A DNA stretch of 64,000 nucleotides from Acetobacteraceae bacterium B3987 (GTDB lineage Bacteria > Pseudomonadota > Alphaproteobacteria > Acetobacterales > Acetobacteraceae): NCBI GenBank assembly GCA_026537415.1, contig JAFNMF010000001.1:241572-305571 (forward strand), written 5' to 3'. Shown here in pieces: positions 9,798-18,627 of the stretch (position 1 is the first letter of the stretch; each line of letters begins with the position of its first letter). Under the pieces are notes generated by a model, which saw nothing but the letters and a program-made list of their open reading frames with translations, searched no databases and had not been told where the DNA came from. The position numbers and the translations under genes were made by a program.

Positions 9798-10154
9798 TTA
9801 GCGGAAGAACTTCTTCAGCAGGCTGCCACCGATTTCCTGAATCACATCCTGTTGAAGAGTTTTACCAAAGCTGGCAAAGCCGCCATTTTGCTCAGCGGAG
9901 CCTTCACCTCCGGACTTCTCACCAAGATGGCTGACCAGCCCCGCTAGCTGACCGACGAGGTCACCCGCATGACCCTGACCGTTCTGGAAGATGTTCGCCA
10001 CCTGCTGGAGGCTTGCCGCCCATTCACCAGCCTGTGCATCGCCATTCTGGGAGGCATCCTGCATCTGACCGATCAGCCGATCAATTAGCTGGAAGGCTTC
10101 CTGCGCCGTGTTGCGGAACTGCGTGTAGCTCTGCTCAATCTTTTCGAGATCCAT
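9798..10154 (-). CDS. hypothetical small helical protein, 118 aa
   Basis: I do not recognise this protein. It starts at the ATG of MDLEKIEQ, with AAAAGG eight bases upstream on the minus strand. An in-frame ATG 45 bases further upstream lacks this site. The sequence is polar, rich in Q, A and G, with two probable helices (residues about 1-35 and 45-75), a glycine/serine/glutamate linker near 78-90, and a basic C-terminus ending LLKKFFR. There is no signal peptide or membrane segment. It stands alone between two plus-strand genes and is read toward the shared terminator. Conserved coding is likely from the ribosome site, but the function is unknown. Confidence 0.7.
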   Translation of the reverse strand: MDLEKIEQSYTQFRNTAQEAFQLIDRLIGQMQDASQNGDAQAGEWAASLQQVANIFQNGQGHAGDLVGQLAGLVSHLGEKSGGEGSAEQNGGFASFGKTLQQDVIQEIGGSLLKKFFR

Positions 10155-10205
10155 AGGTTCTGACCTTTTCGTAGAAGTGGGGTCTTGATAGGCAGTCAAG
10201 AGGTG

Positions 10206-10220
10206 GAACCAATGGTAAAC
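10206..10220. promoter_or_regulatory. possible LexA-type site upstream of uvrB
   Basis: The sequence GAAC-N7-AAAC differs by one base from the alphaproteobacterial LexA direct repeat GAAC-N7-GAAC. It lies about 115 bases before the uvrB start in the divergent promoter region. uvrB is a classic SOS gene. One mismatch in an 8-base pattern makes this weak. Confidence 0.25.
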
Positions 10221-10335
10221 GACCTCTCAAAAACTGTCAGTCTTTTTATGAGAAACAAGCTGCCCGATGGGGTGGTATCATTTTTCCCATCATTGGCATC
10301 TTGTGGCAGCGGGAAAATGCTCCCATTTAGGGCGC

Positions 10336-12459
10336 ATGGCAGCTTCTTCGTCGTCCCGTAAAAAGAAAAAACCGGTCGCACCCCGTCAGACGGATTTTTT
10401 CCCAGAAAAACAGCCCGCCAAACCGAAGATTAACCGGTTTGTCGTTCAGTCGGATTATGAGCCTTCCGGGGATCAGCCGCAGGCAATTGCGGCCCTGCTG
10501 GAGGGGCTGGAAGCCGGGGAGCGGGATCAGGTGCTGATGGGCGTGACAGGCTCTGGCAAGACCTTCACCATGGCCAAGGTGATCGAGGCGGCGCAGCGTC
10601 CCACGCTCATCATGGCTCCCAACAAGACACTGGCGGCCCAGCTCTATAGTGAGATGAAACAGTTCTTCCCCGATAATGCGGTGGAATATTTCGTTTCCTA
10701 CTACGATTATTACCAGCCAGAGGCCTACGTTCCCCGGTCGGATACTTTCATCGAGAAGGACAGCCAGCGCAATGAGCGCATAGACCGGATGCGTCACGCC
10801 GCCACGCAGGCTCTGCTGGAGCGCAATGATGTCATCATCGTGGCGTCCGTTTCCTGTATTTATGGTATCGGGTCACCGGAATCCTATGCCCGCATGAAAA
10901 TCCGCCTTGTGCCGGGGGAGATCATCGACCGGGATGATCTGATCCGCCATCTGGTGGAGCTGCAATATCAGCGGAATGATCTGGCCTTTGAACGTGGGTC
11001 ATTCCGGGTGCGGGGGGAGCAGGTGGATATTTTCCCCATCCAGAACGAGGACAGGGCATGGCGTGTCATGCTCTTCGGGGATGAGGTGGAAAGCATCACC
11101 GAGTTTGATCCGCTGACCGGCGAGAAGACGGCTGACCTGGAAGAAGTCAGCCTCTATGCCAGTTCCCATTACGTGACGCCCCGGCCTACGCTCAATCAGG
11201 CAATGGTCAGCATCAAGGATGAACTTCAGGAGCGCATTCGGTATTTCCGGGACAAGGGGAAACCGCTGGAGGAAGAACGTATCCTTCAGCGGACTAATTT
11301 TGATTTGGAAATGCTGGAAACGACAGGCGTCTGTAAAGGGATTGAAAATTACTCCCGCTATCTTTCCGGCCGCCGCCCCGGTGATCCGCCGCCAACCCTG
11401 TTTGAATATCTGCCGGAAGATGCCCTGCTGATCGTGGATGAAAGTCACGTCGGTGTGCCCCAGATTGGCGGGATGGAGCGGGGAGACCGTGCCCGTAAGG
11501 AAACGCTGGCCGATTTCGGGTTCCGTCTGCCCTCCTGTCTGGATAACCGGCCTCTGTCCTTTTCGGAGTGGGATGCCTTCCGGCCGCAGAGTATCTTCGT
11601 GTCCGCCACGCCGGGACCGTGGGAGATGGAGCAGACAGAGGGCGTTTTTGCCGAGCAGATCATCCGTCCGACGGGCCTGACAGACCCCATCACCATCATT
11701 CGCCCTGTGGAAGGGCAGGTGGATGACCTGCTGCATGAGGCGAAGGCGACCATTGCAGAGAATGGCCGTGTTCTCGTCACGACCCTGACCAAACGCATGG
11801 CCGAAGACCTGACGGAATATCTCTCCGAACATGGTGTAAAGGTGCGGTATCTCCATTCCGACATTGATACGCTGGAGCGTATGGAGATTATCCGGGACCT
11901 GCGTCTGGGAGCGTTTGATGTTCTTGTGGGCATCAACCTGCTGCGAGAAGGGCTGGATATTCCCGAATGTGCCCTTGTTGCCATTCTGGATGCAGACAAG
12001 GAAGGTTTCCTGCGCTCCCGTACTTCTCTGGTGCAGACGATTGGCCGCGCCGCCCGTAACGTGAATGGCCGTGTCCTGCTTTATGCGGACAAGGAGACGG
12101 ACAGCCTGCGTTACGCTATTGAGGAAACGGCCCGCCGCCGGGAAAAACAGATGGCGTGGAACGAAGCACACGGCATCACGCCGCAGACGGTCCGTAGCCG
12201 CATCAGCGATACGCTCTTTCAGGAGGAGCTGGCAGGTAAGGAAGCCCCACCAGAAGCAGACCCGCAGCTCACTATTGACGAACTGCGCAAGAAAATGCGT
12301 GAAGCAGCTGCTGAGCTGGACTTTGAGCAGGCAGCCGCCCTGCGGGATGAGATTCACCGGCGGGAGGCCAGTGACATCGGCCTTATTGCTCCGGCCCCGG
12401 CGGCTCCGCAGAAGCAGAACAAGACACGCAAGACGACCAGACGAAAGAAGAAGGACTGA
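10336..12459 (+). CDS. uvrB: excinuclease ABC subunit B
   Basis: The DNA-damage verification subunit of nucleotide excision repair, loaded by UvrA and the partner of UvrC. From the ATG of MAASSSS, preceded by AGGG, it is 707 residues. An ATG 69 bases upstream gives an extension unlike the family. Walker A is GVTGSGKT (residues 69-76). The damage-probing beta-hairpin is seen in [12 protein letters not shown], and helicase motifs continue through IGRAARN. The C-terminal UVR motif that binds UvrC is in [13 protein letters not shown] lysine-rich tail ends the protein. The aldose epimerase-like gene follows after 2 bases. Confidence 0.97.
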   Translation: MAASSSSRKKKKPVAPRQTDFFPEKQPAKPKINRFVVQSDYEPSGDQPQAIAALLEGLEAGERDQVLMGVTGSGKTFTMAKVIEAAQRPTLIMAPNKTLAAQLYSEMKQFFPDNAVEYFVSYYDYYQPEAYVPRSDTFIEKDSQRNERIDRMRHAATQALLERNDVIIVASVSCIYGIGSPESYARMKIRLVPGEIIDRDDLIRHLVELQYQRNDLAFERGSFRVRGEQVDIFPIQNEDRAWRVMLFGDEVESITEFDPLTGEKTADLEEVSLYASSHYVTPRPTLNQAMVSIKDELQERIRYFRDKGKPLEEERILQRTNFDLEMLETTGVCKGIENYSRYLSGRRPGDPPPTLFEYLPEDALLIVDESHVGVPQIGGMERGDRARKETLADFGFRLPSCLDNRPLSFSEWDAFRPQSIFVSATPGPWEMEQTEGVFAEQIIRPTGLTDPITIIRPVEGQVDDLLHEAKATIAENGRVLVTTLTKRMAEDLTEYLSEHGVKVRYLHSDIDTLERMEIIRDLRLGAFDVLVGINLLREGLDIPECALVAILDADKEGFLRSRTSLVQTIGRAARNVNGRVLLYADKETDSLRYAIEETARRREKQMAWNEAHGITPQTVRSRISDTLFQEELAGKEAPPEADPQLTIDELRKKMREAAAELDFEQAAALRDEIHRREASDIGLIAPAPAAPQKQNKTRKTTRRKKKD

Positions 12460-12461
12460 CC

Positions 12462-13367
12462 ATGCTGGAACTCAAGAGAGACGGGCAGAGCCTGACCATC
12501 CTGCCAGAGACGGGAGCCGCTCTTGGTCAGTGGCGGGTAGAGGGTCATGACATGCTTCGTCCGGTTGCCAATCCTGCCCTGCGGAACCAGAAAGGCGTGG
12601 CTGTTGGGGCTTATCCTTTGCTGCCTTACGTCAACCGGATTGCGGAAGGGCATTTTGCTTTTGGTGGAGAAGAACACAGGCTGACTCCCAACATGGAAGG
12701 CTGCCCGCATCCCATTCATGGCAATGGCTGGGAACATGAATGGCAGGTTGCTCATAAAACGGATAGTCATGCCATCCTGACATTTGATCACACGCCTTCT
12801 GATGATGCTGGTCGAGGGGAGTGGCCCTATGCCTATCGGGCGGTCATGTCTTACGAGCTGCGAGCGGACGGGCTGCATGTCTCCATCGTGATCAGGAACA
12901 GCGATAAGGTCGATCAGCCGGTCGGTCTGGGGTTTCACCCGTTCTTCCATTCAGAGGCGGGGTCCCGCCTGAAGTTCAGAACGGACTCGGTCTGGCTGAC
13001 GGACGGTAACGGCCTGCCAGTTGAAAAGAAGGCCTGCGAAGGCGAGTGGGATTTCTCCAGGGGGCAGGCCCTTGAAGGGCGGACACTGGATAATGGCTTT
13101 ACGGGTTTTGAGGGTGATGCCCGGCTGGAGCAGCCCGGTGGCCTGCCGACTCTGACTGTGGAAGCGGATCCCATTTTCTCGCATCTGGTTGTCTTCTCCC
13201 AGCCAAAGGATGGCTATGTAGCCATTGAGCCAGTCACGAGCATGACGGATGCCATTAACAGGCCAGAGATCGCCGGGCGTGGCGTGCATGTGCTGGCACC
13301 GGGGCAGAGTTCTGGCGGGATGATCCGTTTCCGTGCCGAGGCCTCACGCCGTCCGGCAGAAGGCTGA
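12462..13367 (+). CDS. aldose 1-epimerase (galactose mutarotase) family protein
   Basis: A 301-residue beta-sandwich sugar mutarotase-like protein, expected to interconvert alpha and beta anomers of an aldose or to act on a related sugar. Catalytic-type residues are visible: the histidine in HPIHGNGWEHEW (residues about 83-94), a second in LGFHPFFH, and the C-terminal glutamate in YVAIEPVTSM. It starts 2 bases after the uvrB stop and ends 5 bases before greB, so the three genes probably share a transcript. It could serve with galE (48.9 kb), but the real substrate cannot be read from the sequence. Confidence 0.85.
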   Translation: MLELKRDGQSLTILPETGAALGQWRVEGHDMLRPVANPALRNQKGVAVGAYPLLPYVNRIAEGHFAFGGEEHRLTPNMEGCPHPIHGNGWEHEWQVAHKTDSHAILTFDHTPSDDAGRGEWPYAYRAVMSYELRADGLHVSIVIRNSDKVDQPVGLGFHPFFHSEAGSRLKFRTDSVWLTDGNGLPVEKKACEGEWDFSRGQALEGRTLDNGFTGFEGDARLEQPGGLPTLTVEADPIFSHLVVFSQPKDGYVAIEPVTSMTDAINRPEIAGRGVHVLAPGQSSGGMIRFRAEASRRPAEG

Positions 13368-13372
13368 GCCTG

Positions 13373-13873
13373 ATGGCGACAGAGAAGATCGCCCTGCACC
13401 GCTATCTCTCGCCACAGGGTGCGGCCCGGATGCGGGCGGAGCTGAAAGAGCTAACCCAGAAGGAACGGCCGCAGGTCGTAGAGATTGTTTCATGGGCGGC
13501 GAGCAATGGCGACCGTTCGGAGAATGCGGATTACCAGTATGGTAAACGCCGCTTGCGGGAAATTGACCGGCGCATTCGCTTTTTGACGAAGCGGCTGGAT
13601 CAGGCCGTGATCGTGGACCCGGCAGCCCAGACCAACCGGAGCCGTGTCTTTTTTGGGGCGACTGTCTGCTATGCGGATGAGGAGGACCGTCATTACACCG
13701 TGACGATCCTTGGCGTGGATGAGGCACGGCTGGAGCATGGGGAGGTCAGCCTTCAGGCCCCCGTGGCCCGTGCCCTCATGAAAGCCGCCGTGCATGATGA
13801 GGTCACTATGCAGACACCATCCGGCCCCGTGCTTGTGGAAGTGCTTTCCATCGCCTATCCGGACCCGGCCTGA
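13373..13873 (+). CDS. greB: transcription elongation factor GreB
   Basis: A 166-residue Gre factor that enters the RNA polymerase secondary channel and stimulates cleavage of backtracked RNA. The GreB-type coiled-coil tip is recognisable in [19 protein letters not shown], whose acidic residues (D and E of DRSEN) place the catalytic magnesium. A C-terminal FKBP-like domain follows. It is the third gene of the uvrB-epimerase-greB run. Confidence 0.92.
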   Translation: MATEKIALHRYLSPQGAARMRAELKELTQKERPQVVEIVSWAASNGDRSENADYQYGKRRLREIDRRIRFLTKRLDQAVIVDPAAQTNRSRVFFGATVCYADEEDRHYTVTILGVDEARLEHGEVSLQAPVARALMKAAVHDEVTMQTPSGPVLVEVLSIAYPDPA

Positions 13874-13932
13874 TATGGTGGGTTTCTGAAAAAACCTGTT
13901 TGGTCCTGAACTGCTTTTGTGGAGTTATTCTT

Positions 13933-14919
13933 ATGGTTCAGTCATCTCCCTCCCGGCGTCGTGTTGCAGTGCAGATGGACCCGCTGGAAGACATCAATAT
14001 TGATGGTGATTCCACCTTTGCCCTTATGCTGGAAGCGCAGAGCCGTGGGCACGAGCTGTATGTCTATCACCCCACCACCCTGTCCCTGCTGGAAGGTAAA
14101 GGCACGTCAGGTCGTCTTCAGGCACGGGGCCGTAAGGTGAGCGTTCAGCGGAAGAAGGGCGATCACGCTGCTTTTGGCCCGGAGGAGGTGCTGGACCTTG
14201 GCTCCTTTGATGTCGTGCTGATGCGGCAGGACCCGCCGTTTGACATGGGCTACATCACGGCAACTCACATGCTGGAACATATTCATGGCACGGGTGAGGG
14301 GCAGGCCCTCGTGGTGAATGACCCTGTTTCCGTGCGGAATGCGCCAGAGAAACTGCTGGTCACGCATTTCCCCCAGCTCATGCCGCCCACTCTGGTGACG
14401 TGGGATAGGGAGGCAATTGCGGCTTTCCGGCAGAAGCACAAGGACATCATTCTGAAGCCGCTTTACGGTAATGGTGGTGCAGGCATTTTCCGGGTGAAGG
14501 AAGATGACGAGAATTTCTCATCTTTGCTGGAGATGCACTTCTCCCAGTCTCGTGAGCCGCTGATGGTGCAGCGTTACGAACCCGCCGTGCGGCTGGGGGA
14601 TAAGCGCATTATTCTTGTGGATGGTAAGCCGATCGGGGCGATTAACCGTGTTCCGGCGCAGGGTGATGCCCGGTCCAACATGCACGTGGGCGGCCGTGCC
14701 GAGCGTGTGGAGCTGACGGAGCGGGATAAGGAAATCTGCGAGGCTATTGGTCCTTATTTGAAGGAACATGGCCTCATCTTCACGGGCATTGATGTGATCG
14801 GGAACTGGCTGACGGAAATCAATGTCACATCCCCGACGGGCCTTCAGGAACTGGATCGTTTTGATGGCATCAATAGTGCCGGGATGATCTGGGACTGCAT
14901 CGAAAGCCGTCTGTCCTGA
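13933..14919 (+). CDS. gshB: glutathione synthetase
   Basis: An ATP-grasp ligase joining gamma-glutamylcysteine and glycine in the last step of glutathione synthesis. From the ATG of MVQSSPSR, with GGAG eight bases upstream, it is 328 residues, close to the family norm. ATP-grasp features include [16 protein letters not shown] and the metal-binding C-terminal [13 protein letters not shown]. The N-terminal [15 protein letters not shown] is typical of GshB. A possible partner in the window is the glutathione peroxidase-like gene at 37 kb. A strong terminator follows. Confidence 0.95.
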   Translation: MVQSSPSRRRVAVQMDPLEDINIDGDSTFALMLEAQSRGHELYVYHPTTLSLLEGKGTSGRLQARGRKVSVQRKKGDHAAFGPEEVLDLGSFDVVLMRQDPPFDMGYITATHMLEHIHGTGEGQALVVNDPVSVRNAPEKLLVTHFPQLMPPTLVTWDREAIAAFRQKHKDIILKPLYGNGGAGIFRVKEDDENFSSLLEMHFSQSREPLMVQRYEPAVRLGDKRIILVDGKPIGAINRVPAQGDARSNMHVGGRAERVELTERDKEICEAIGPYLKEHGLIFTGIDVIGNWLTEINVTSPTGLQELDRFDGINSAGMIWDCIESRLS

Positions 14920-14949
14920 TACGGTCTGACAGATAGGGAAGACTGGGAG

Positions 14950-14970
14950 GCCCGGCTTTGCCGGGCTTTT
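14950..14970 (+). terminator. intrinsic terminator after gshB
   Basis: A GC-rich 7-bp stem (gcccggc / gccgggc) with a TTT loop is followed by TTTT, 31 bases after the gshB stop. Confidence 0.85.
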
Positions 14971-14994
14971 CCTGTTTATGGGGAGGTCGTTTCT

Positions 14995-15282
14995 TCAGTC
15001 GTGGCGTTTTTCGTCCGGCTTTGTAGCCTCATGGTGAGACTGCTGTGTTTCCTCGGTGGGGTGATTGTCTGTTTTGTCGGATGATGGATACAGATTATTT
15101 CTGAATGGAATGGGCATACCATCCGAGAAATAGCCATTTTCTACTTTTGCATCTTTGGGAAGCTTATCCCGGGTAAAACGGTTGACGAGCCAAGGGAACA
15201 GTTTCTCATGATAATAGACGACATAAAGGGCTATCCAGAAGAACAGGCAGAGAAGGGCCAGTATGAGGTTGAGATGCTTCAT
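14995..15282 (-). CDS. small single-pass membrane protein, 95 aa, unknown
   Basis: I do not recognise this protein. Residues 4-24 form one hydrophobic helix (LNLILALLCLFFWIALYVV). The rest is hydrophilic, with a conserved-looking central stretch (FPWLVNRFTRDKLP) and a tail rich in His, Glu, Thr and Lys, ending in EKRHD. The histidines in the tail could bind metal, but that is speculation. Only a weak GGA lies before the ATG. It is a single gene reading toward gshB, and diverges from pmtA. Confidence 0.6.
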   Translation of the reverse strand: MKHLNLILALLCLFFWIALYVVYYHEKLFPWLVNRFTRDKLPKDAKVENGYFSDGMPIPFRNNLYPSSDKTDNHPTEETQQSHHEATKPDEKRHD

Positions 15283-15308
15283 CGTATAATCCAGCTATGA
15301 GGTATGGT

Positions 15309-15323
15309 CCTGTATATGACAGG
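15309..15323. promoter_or_regulatory. small inverted repeat in a divergent promoter region
   Basis: The repeat CCTGT-ATATG-ACAGG, with 5-bp arms, lies between the small membrane-protein gene and pmtA. It could be an operator. There is no further support. Confidence 0.2.
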
Positions 15324-15466
15324 TAAACCAAATTTTTTCGCATAATATCGTCTGGATACCTTGTCAGCCAAGGGCGTTGGGGGGCAAGAAAGGGGCGGAC
15401 TGATTGGTATCAGTAGCGATAATGCTCCCCGCTTTGTTGGGGGCAGACTGTTGAGGCTGCATTTTC

Positions 15467-16123
15467 ATGGTGTCTTCCCTTAAACCCCGTTCTTCTCTCG
15501 ATGCGGATAGCGTACGTGACGCCTATCGCCGCTGGGCCCGCATGTATGACAAGGTTTTTGGCGGTGTATCTGCTTTCGGGCGGCGGCGGGCTGTGGAGGC
15601 TGTCAATGCGCTCCCGGGTACACGTGTGTTGGAGGTCGGTGTTGGGACAGGGCTGGCACTACCTTCCTACAAGCCAGAAAAGCATATTACGGGAATCGAC
15701 CTTTCGGAAGACATGCTTGCCCTCGCACGGGAGCGTGTGAAGCGGGAAGGTCTTCGTAATATAGATGAACTTATGGTGATGGACGCCGAGAATACCAGCT
15801 TTGCCGATAACAGTTTCGACATTGCGGTTGGCATGTTTGTGGCTTCTGTCGTGCCTCACCCGGACCTGTTGCTGGCGGAGCTGAAACGTGTCGTCAAACC
15901 CGGTGGACACATTCTTTTTGTCAATCATTTCCTTGCCCGGGGTGGTATCCGCCTGAAGGTGGAGAAGATCATGGCCCGTGCCTCTCGTGCGCTGGGCTGG
16001 CATCCTGATTTTGCCATTGAATCCCTCCTCCCGCCGGAGGATCTGGCCCGGGCGACCATTACCCCCGTACCACCCGCCGGGCTTTTCACCCTCGTGACAT
16101 TGCCTCCTGAGGGGGCTAAATAA
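15467..16123 (+). CDS. pmtA: phosphatidylethanolamine N-methyltransferase-like class I methyltransferase
   Basis: A 218-residue SAM-dependent methyltransferase of the kind that turns phosphatidylethanolamine into phosphatidylcholine in alphaproteobacteria. The first motif is VLEVGVGTGLALPSY (residues about 54-68), followed by ITGIDLSEDML and MDAENTSFADNSFDIAV. The N-terminal RRWARMYDKVFG stretch resembles PmtA. The family also contains other lipid and quinone methyltransferases, so the substrate is inferred. A hairpin separates it from the next gene by 37 bases, so the genes may share a transcript. Confidence 0.75.
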   Translation: MVSSLKPRSSLDADSVRDAYRRWARMYDKVFGGVSAFGRRRAVEAVNALPGTRVLEVGVGTGLALPSYKPEKHITGIDLSEDMLALARERVKREGLRNIDELMVMDAENTSFADNSFDIAVGMFVASVVPHPDLLLAELKRVVKPGGHILFVNHFLARGGIRLKVEKIMARASRALGWHPDFAIESLLPPEDLARATITPVPPAGLFTLVTLPPEGAK

Positions 16124-16132
16124 GACAGATCG

Positions 16133-16154
16133 CTGCCCTTCATCAGAAGGGCAG
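16133..16154 (+). promoter_or_regulatory. hairpin covering the ribosome-binding site of the COX1-like gene
   Basis: An 8-bp perfect stem (ctgccctt / aagggcag) with a 6-base loop. The right arm contains AAGGG, the only good Shine-Dalgarno for the ATG at 16161, nine bases away. It may act as a terminator for pmtA or hold back translation of the next gene. There is no strong T-run. Confidence 0.45.
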
Positions 16155-16160
16155 TATTTC

Positions 16161-17432
16161 ATGAATGTAACAGGCTGGCAGAATAGAGTGACTTCAGGGC
16201 CGTTATTCCAGAGAGTATCTTCATTCCATCGTGGTGGGAGTGGCGGGGCATTTTTCCTGTTGGCACTCTTTGCCGGTATGCTGGGGGGCGTTATGGGTCT
16301 GCCCTTCCTGCATGTTCATCCTTCGGCAGGTGTTGTTGTCTCTCATGCTGTGTTGATGACATTTTATGTCGTCGCTCCTGCTTTTCTTGGCGGGATGGCG
16401 CAGTGGTTCCTGCCGGATCTCCTGAAAGGTGAGGGCATGGCCCTGCCTTCTGCGGCCCGTATCGGCTTTGGTGTGCTGGCGGTTGGAGTGTTCCTTCTGC
16501 CCATCATGCCCTTTGTCGGGCTGTCTCTCTGGAGTGTCGGTGTGCTGGCTCTGGCCTTCAATGTGGTGGCCACGGTTTTGGAGATGCGCTCCATTCCGTT
16601 CCGTGCTTTCCCGCCGCTGGTCTGGGCCTTTCTGGCCAATGCTCTTTCCATGCTCATCATTGCGCCGGTTCTTCTGGCGTTCCTGCTGCGGAGCGGGATG
16701 GCTGATGGAGGACCGGAGGCCCTGCTGACAGTCCTGCGTGGCAGCGTGGAAATGACCCTGCTGAGCGTGCCTTCACTCGGCATCATCATGGCGGCTCTCC
16801 TGCCAAGGCAGACGGGGCAGGGGTGGGTAAGTCGTTGTGCCCCTTATGCGTTTGGTCTCATGGGGCTTGTGCCTGTCCTGTTCTGGGCGGATCACCTGTT
16901 TGGTGAATTTTCTTCGTCTGCCTATAAGGTCAGTCTACTGGTAGGGCTGGTTCTGCCTTGTCTGGCTCTGCTGGTGGCGTTTGCCAGAGACCTCTGGCGT
17001 ACGGCTCTGCCCTCCGGTCCGGCTGCGAGCTGGGCTTCTGGTGGGCTGGTTTTGTTGCTTGCCGGGTGGACGGCCATGCTGACGGAACCGCTCTGGGCAG
17101 GGGCGGGTGTGCAGCCCGGTGCCTTTATGTTGGGGGCAGCAGGGCATCAGCTGGCCATGTTCGGTAGTCTGTTGGCTCTAAGTGCGGCTTTTTATGGTTG
17201 GTGCGGAGTAAGGCTAGTCTCTCACGGGCGGTTCTTTGCTGCCTTCGGAATGGCCCATGCATTGGTTACATTTGTCGGGGCACTTTGCTCTGTTCTGCCG
17301 CAATTGGCTGTGCCAGCCGCTCTGTTGATGGGGGCCAGCCTGCTCATGTTTGCCCTGCCCGCTGGGATGGTGTGGTATGGTATGCTCGTTGAGCGGACCC
17401 AAGGGGTAATGGGGCTTCTTCGTAAACAGTAA
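16161..17432 (+). CDS. degenerate cytochrome oxidase subunit I-like membrane protein
   Basis: A 423-residue protein with about 10-12 hydrophobic helices. By eye it aligns with heme-copper oxidase subunit I. SHAVLMTFYVVAPAFLGG (residues 61-78) matches helix II, including the low-spin heme ligand (H62). PPLVWAFLANALSMLIIAPV matches helix V. GSVEMTLLSVPSLGII (194-209) sits where GHPEVY is expected. FWADHLFGEF matches the region of the paired histidines, and AAGHQLAMFG (326-335) matches helix X. The low-spin heme ligands seem kept (H62, H329). The CuB/heme a3 ligands are mostly replaced (S195, D244, A327), as is the cross-linked tyrosine (T199). It lies 12 bases before ctaB, where a real ctaD could be expected. 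Oxygen reduction is unlikely, and a heme-binding role is inference. Confidence 0.6.
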   Translation: MNVTGWQNRVTSGPLFQRVSSFHRGGSGGAFFLLALFAGMLGGVMGLPFLHVHPSAGVVVSHAVLMTFYVVAPAFLGGMAQWFLPDLLKGEGMALPSAARIGFGVLAVGVFLLPIMPFVGLSLWSVGVLALAFNVVATVLEMRSIPFRAFPPLVWAFLANALSMLIIAPVLLAFLLRSGMADGGPEALLTVLRGSVEMTLLSVPSLGIIMAALLPRQTGQGWVSRCAPYAFGLMGLVPVLFWADHLFGEFSSSAYKVSLLVGLVLPCLALLVAFARDLWRTALPSGPAASWASGGLVLLLAGWTAMLTEPLWAGAGVQPGAFMLGAAGHQLAMFGSLLALSAAFYGWCGVRLVSHGRFFAAFGMAHALVTFVGALCSVLPQLAVPAALLMGASLLMFALPAGMVWYGMLVERTQGVMGLLRKQ

Positions 17433-17444
17433 GGCGTTTTTCCT

Positions 17445-18410
17445 ATGCAGGCATCATCCAGCCTTTCGGCATCTCCACTGGCCCGTTGTTTAGGGGTGTT
17501 GCGTGTGGAGGGGCACGATGGTGATGCTGCTTTCCAGGACTGGATAGCCCTGCTTAAACCACGGGTGATCTCGCTGGTTGTCTTTACCGGGTTGGCTGGT
17601 ATGGCCGTGGCACCGAGATGGCCATCCGTACCGGTTGGGCTGGTCATTATCGCCTGTATCTGTATCGGAGCCGGTGCGGCGGGTGCCATCAATATGTGGT
17701 ACGACCGTGACATTGATGAAATCATGAAGCGCACCCGTGTCCGCCCTGTGCCTAGTGGACGCGTGGAACCGACTAGTGCGTTGGTCTATGCTGTTGTGCT
17801 GTCCGTGGCTTCGGTCGTGCTGCTTTGGCTGGCGACCAATTTGCTAGCAGCAGGTATTTTAGCCTTTTCCATTTTCTTTTACGGTGTGATTTACACCATG
17901 TGGCTGAAGCGCAGCACGCCGCAGAATATCGTGATTGGCGGGGCTGCCGGGGCTTTCCCGCCCATGATCGGTTGGGCCGCCACGATGGGGTCGCTGGATG
18001 TGCTGCCGGTGGTGATGTTCGCCATCGTTTTTCTGTGGACACCCCCGCATTTCTGGTCGCTCTCTCTCTATGCCTGCAAGGATTATGAGAGTGCGGGCAT
18101 CCCCATGTTGCCGGTCGTGAAAGGCGCACGCCATACACGCTGGCAGATCGTTATTTATACCTTCATTCTGGGGGCTGTGTCCCTCGTGCCGAGTGTGGTG
18201 GGGCAGTGCGGTTGGTTCTATACGGTCTGTGCCAGTTTGCTGGACCTTGGCTTCATCTATTACGGGCTGCGTGTTCTGTTTGACAAACAGGATGACAAAG
18301 GCAACAGCCTGACGAAAGATAAGCCGGCCCGTCATGCGTTCCGCTATTCACTGGCCTATCTGTTCTTCCTTTTCTGCGGCCTTCTGATTGATAGGGTTCT
18401 TCTGGCATGA
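17445..18410 (+). CDS. ctaB: protoheme IX farnesyltransferase (heme O synthase)
   Basis: An integral membrane UbiA-family prenyltransferase that adds a farnesyl group to heme B to give heme O, needed by bo3-type quinol oxidases and as a precursor of heme A. It has 321 residues. The first Asp-rich motif is NMWYDRDIDEIMKRT (N83, D87, D91). The family signature WLKRSTPQNIVIGGAAGAFP and the second conserved loop CKDYESAGIPMLPVVKG are clear. The N-terminal 30 residues before the core are longer than usual. It overlaps the next small gene by 4 bases (ATGA). Heme for it would come from the pathway that includes hemC, hemD and hemF in this window. Confidence 0.95.
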   Translation: MQASSSLSASPLARCLGVLRVEGHDGDAAFQDWIALLKPRVISLVVFTGLAGMAVAPRWPSVPVGLVIIACICIGAGAAGAINMWYDRDIDEIMKRTRVRPVPSGRVEPTSALVYAVVLSVASVVLLWLATNLLAAGILAFSIFFYGVIYTMWLKRSTPQNIVIGGAAGAFPPMIGWAATMGSLDVLPVVMFAIVFLWTPPHFWSLSLYACKDYESAGIPMLPVVKGARHTRWQIVIYTFILGAVSLVPSVVGQCGWFYTVCASLLDLGFIYYGLRVLFDKQDDKGNSLTKDKPARHAFRYSLAYLFFLFCGLLIDRVLLA

Positions 18411-18517
18411 GCGATCATAACACTCCCTCCCGCCGTCAGGGCCGTCTTTTCGGCATTGTCCTCGGTCTGTCCTTTTTTACGCTGGCTTTGTTTGTGGTGG
18501 CTCTGTACCGGTTGTAA
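18407..18517 (+). CDS. CoxF-like 36-aa membrane peptide
   Basis: A small gene beginning inside the ctaB stop (ATGA overlap). The product starts MSDHNTPSRRQGRLFG and continues as a single hydrophobic helix ending in ALYRL. Alphaproteobacterial cta operons commonly carry a small one-helix protein (CoxF-like) between ctaB and ctaG, of the pattern RR-x-hydrophobic helix-R, and this fits in position, layout and topology. It is shorter than usual. No ctaG or ctaE follows; a terminator comes next. Translational coupling and codon use support that it is expressed. Confidence 0.6.
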   Translation: MSDHNTPSRRQGRLFGIVLGLSFFTLALFVVALYRL

Positions 18518-18539
18518 TATTTGTTCGATGAACATGAAA

Positions 18540-18586
18540 AACCCCGCATTTCTATGTCCATTTGGGGCAGAAATGCGGGGTTTTTA
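18540..18586 (+). terminator. bidirectional terminator between the cta cluster and the Tim44 gene
   Basis: A perfect 14-bp stem (18540-18553 with 18569-18582) and a 15-base loop, with TTTTT on one side and AAAA on the other. It serves both the cta cluster and the convergent Tim44-domain gene. Confidence 0.9.
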
Positions 18587-18627
18587 TTTCCGGGAGAGGA
18601 CACAGTCTCTCCCGGTGGAAGGCTTGA

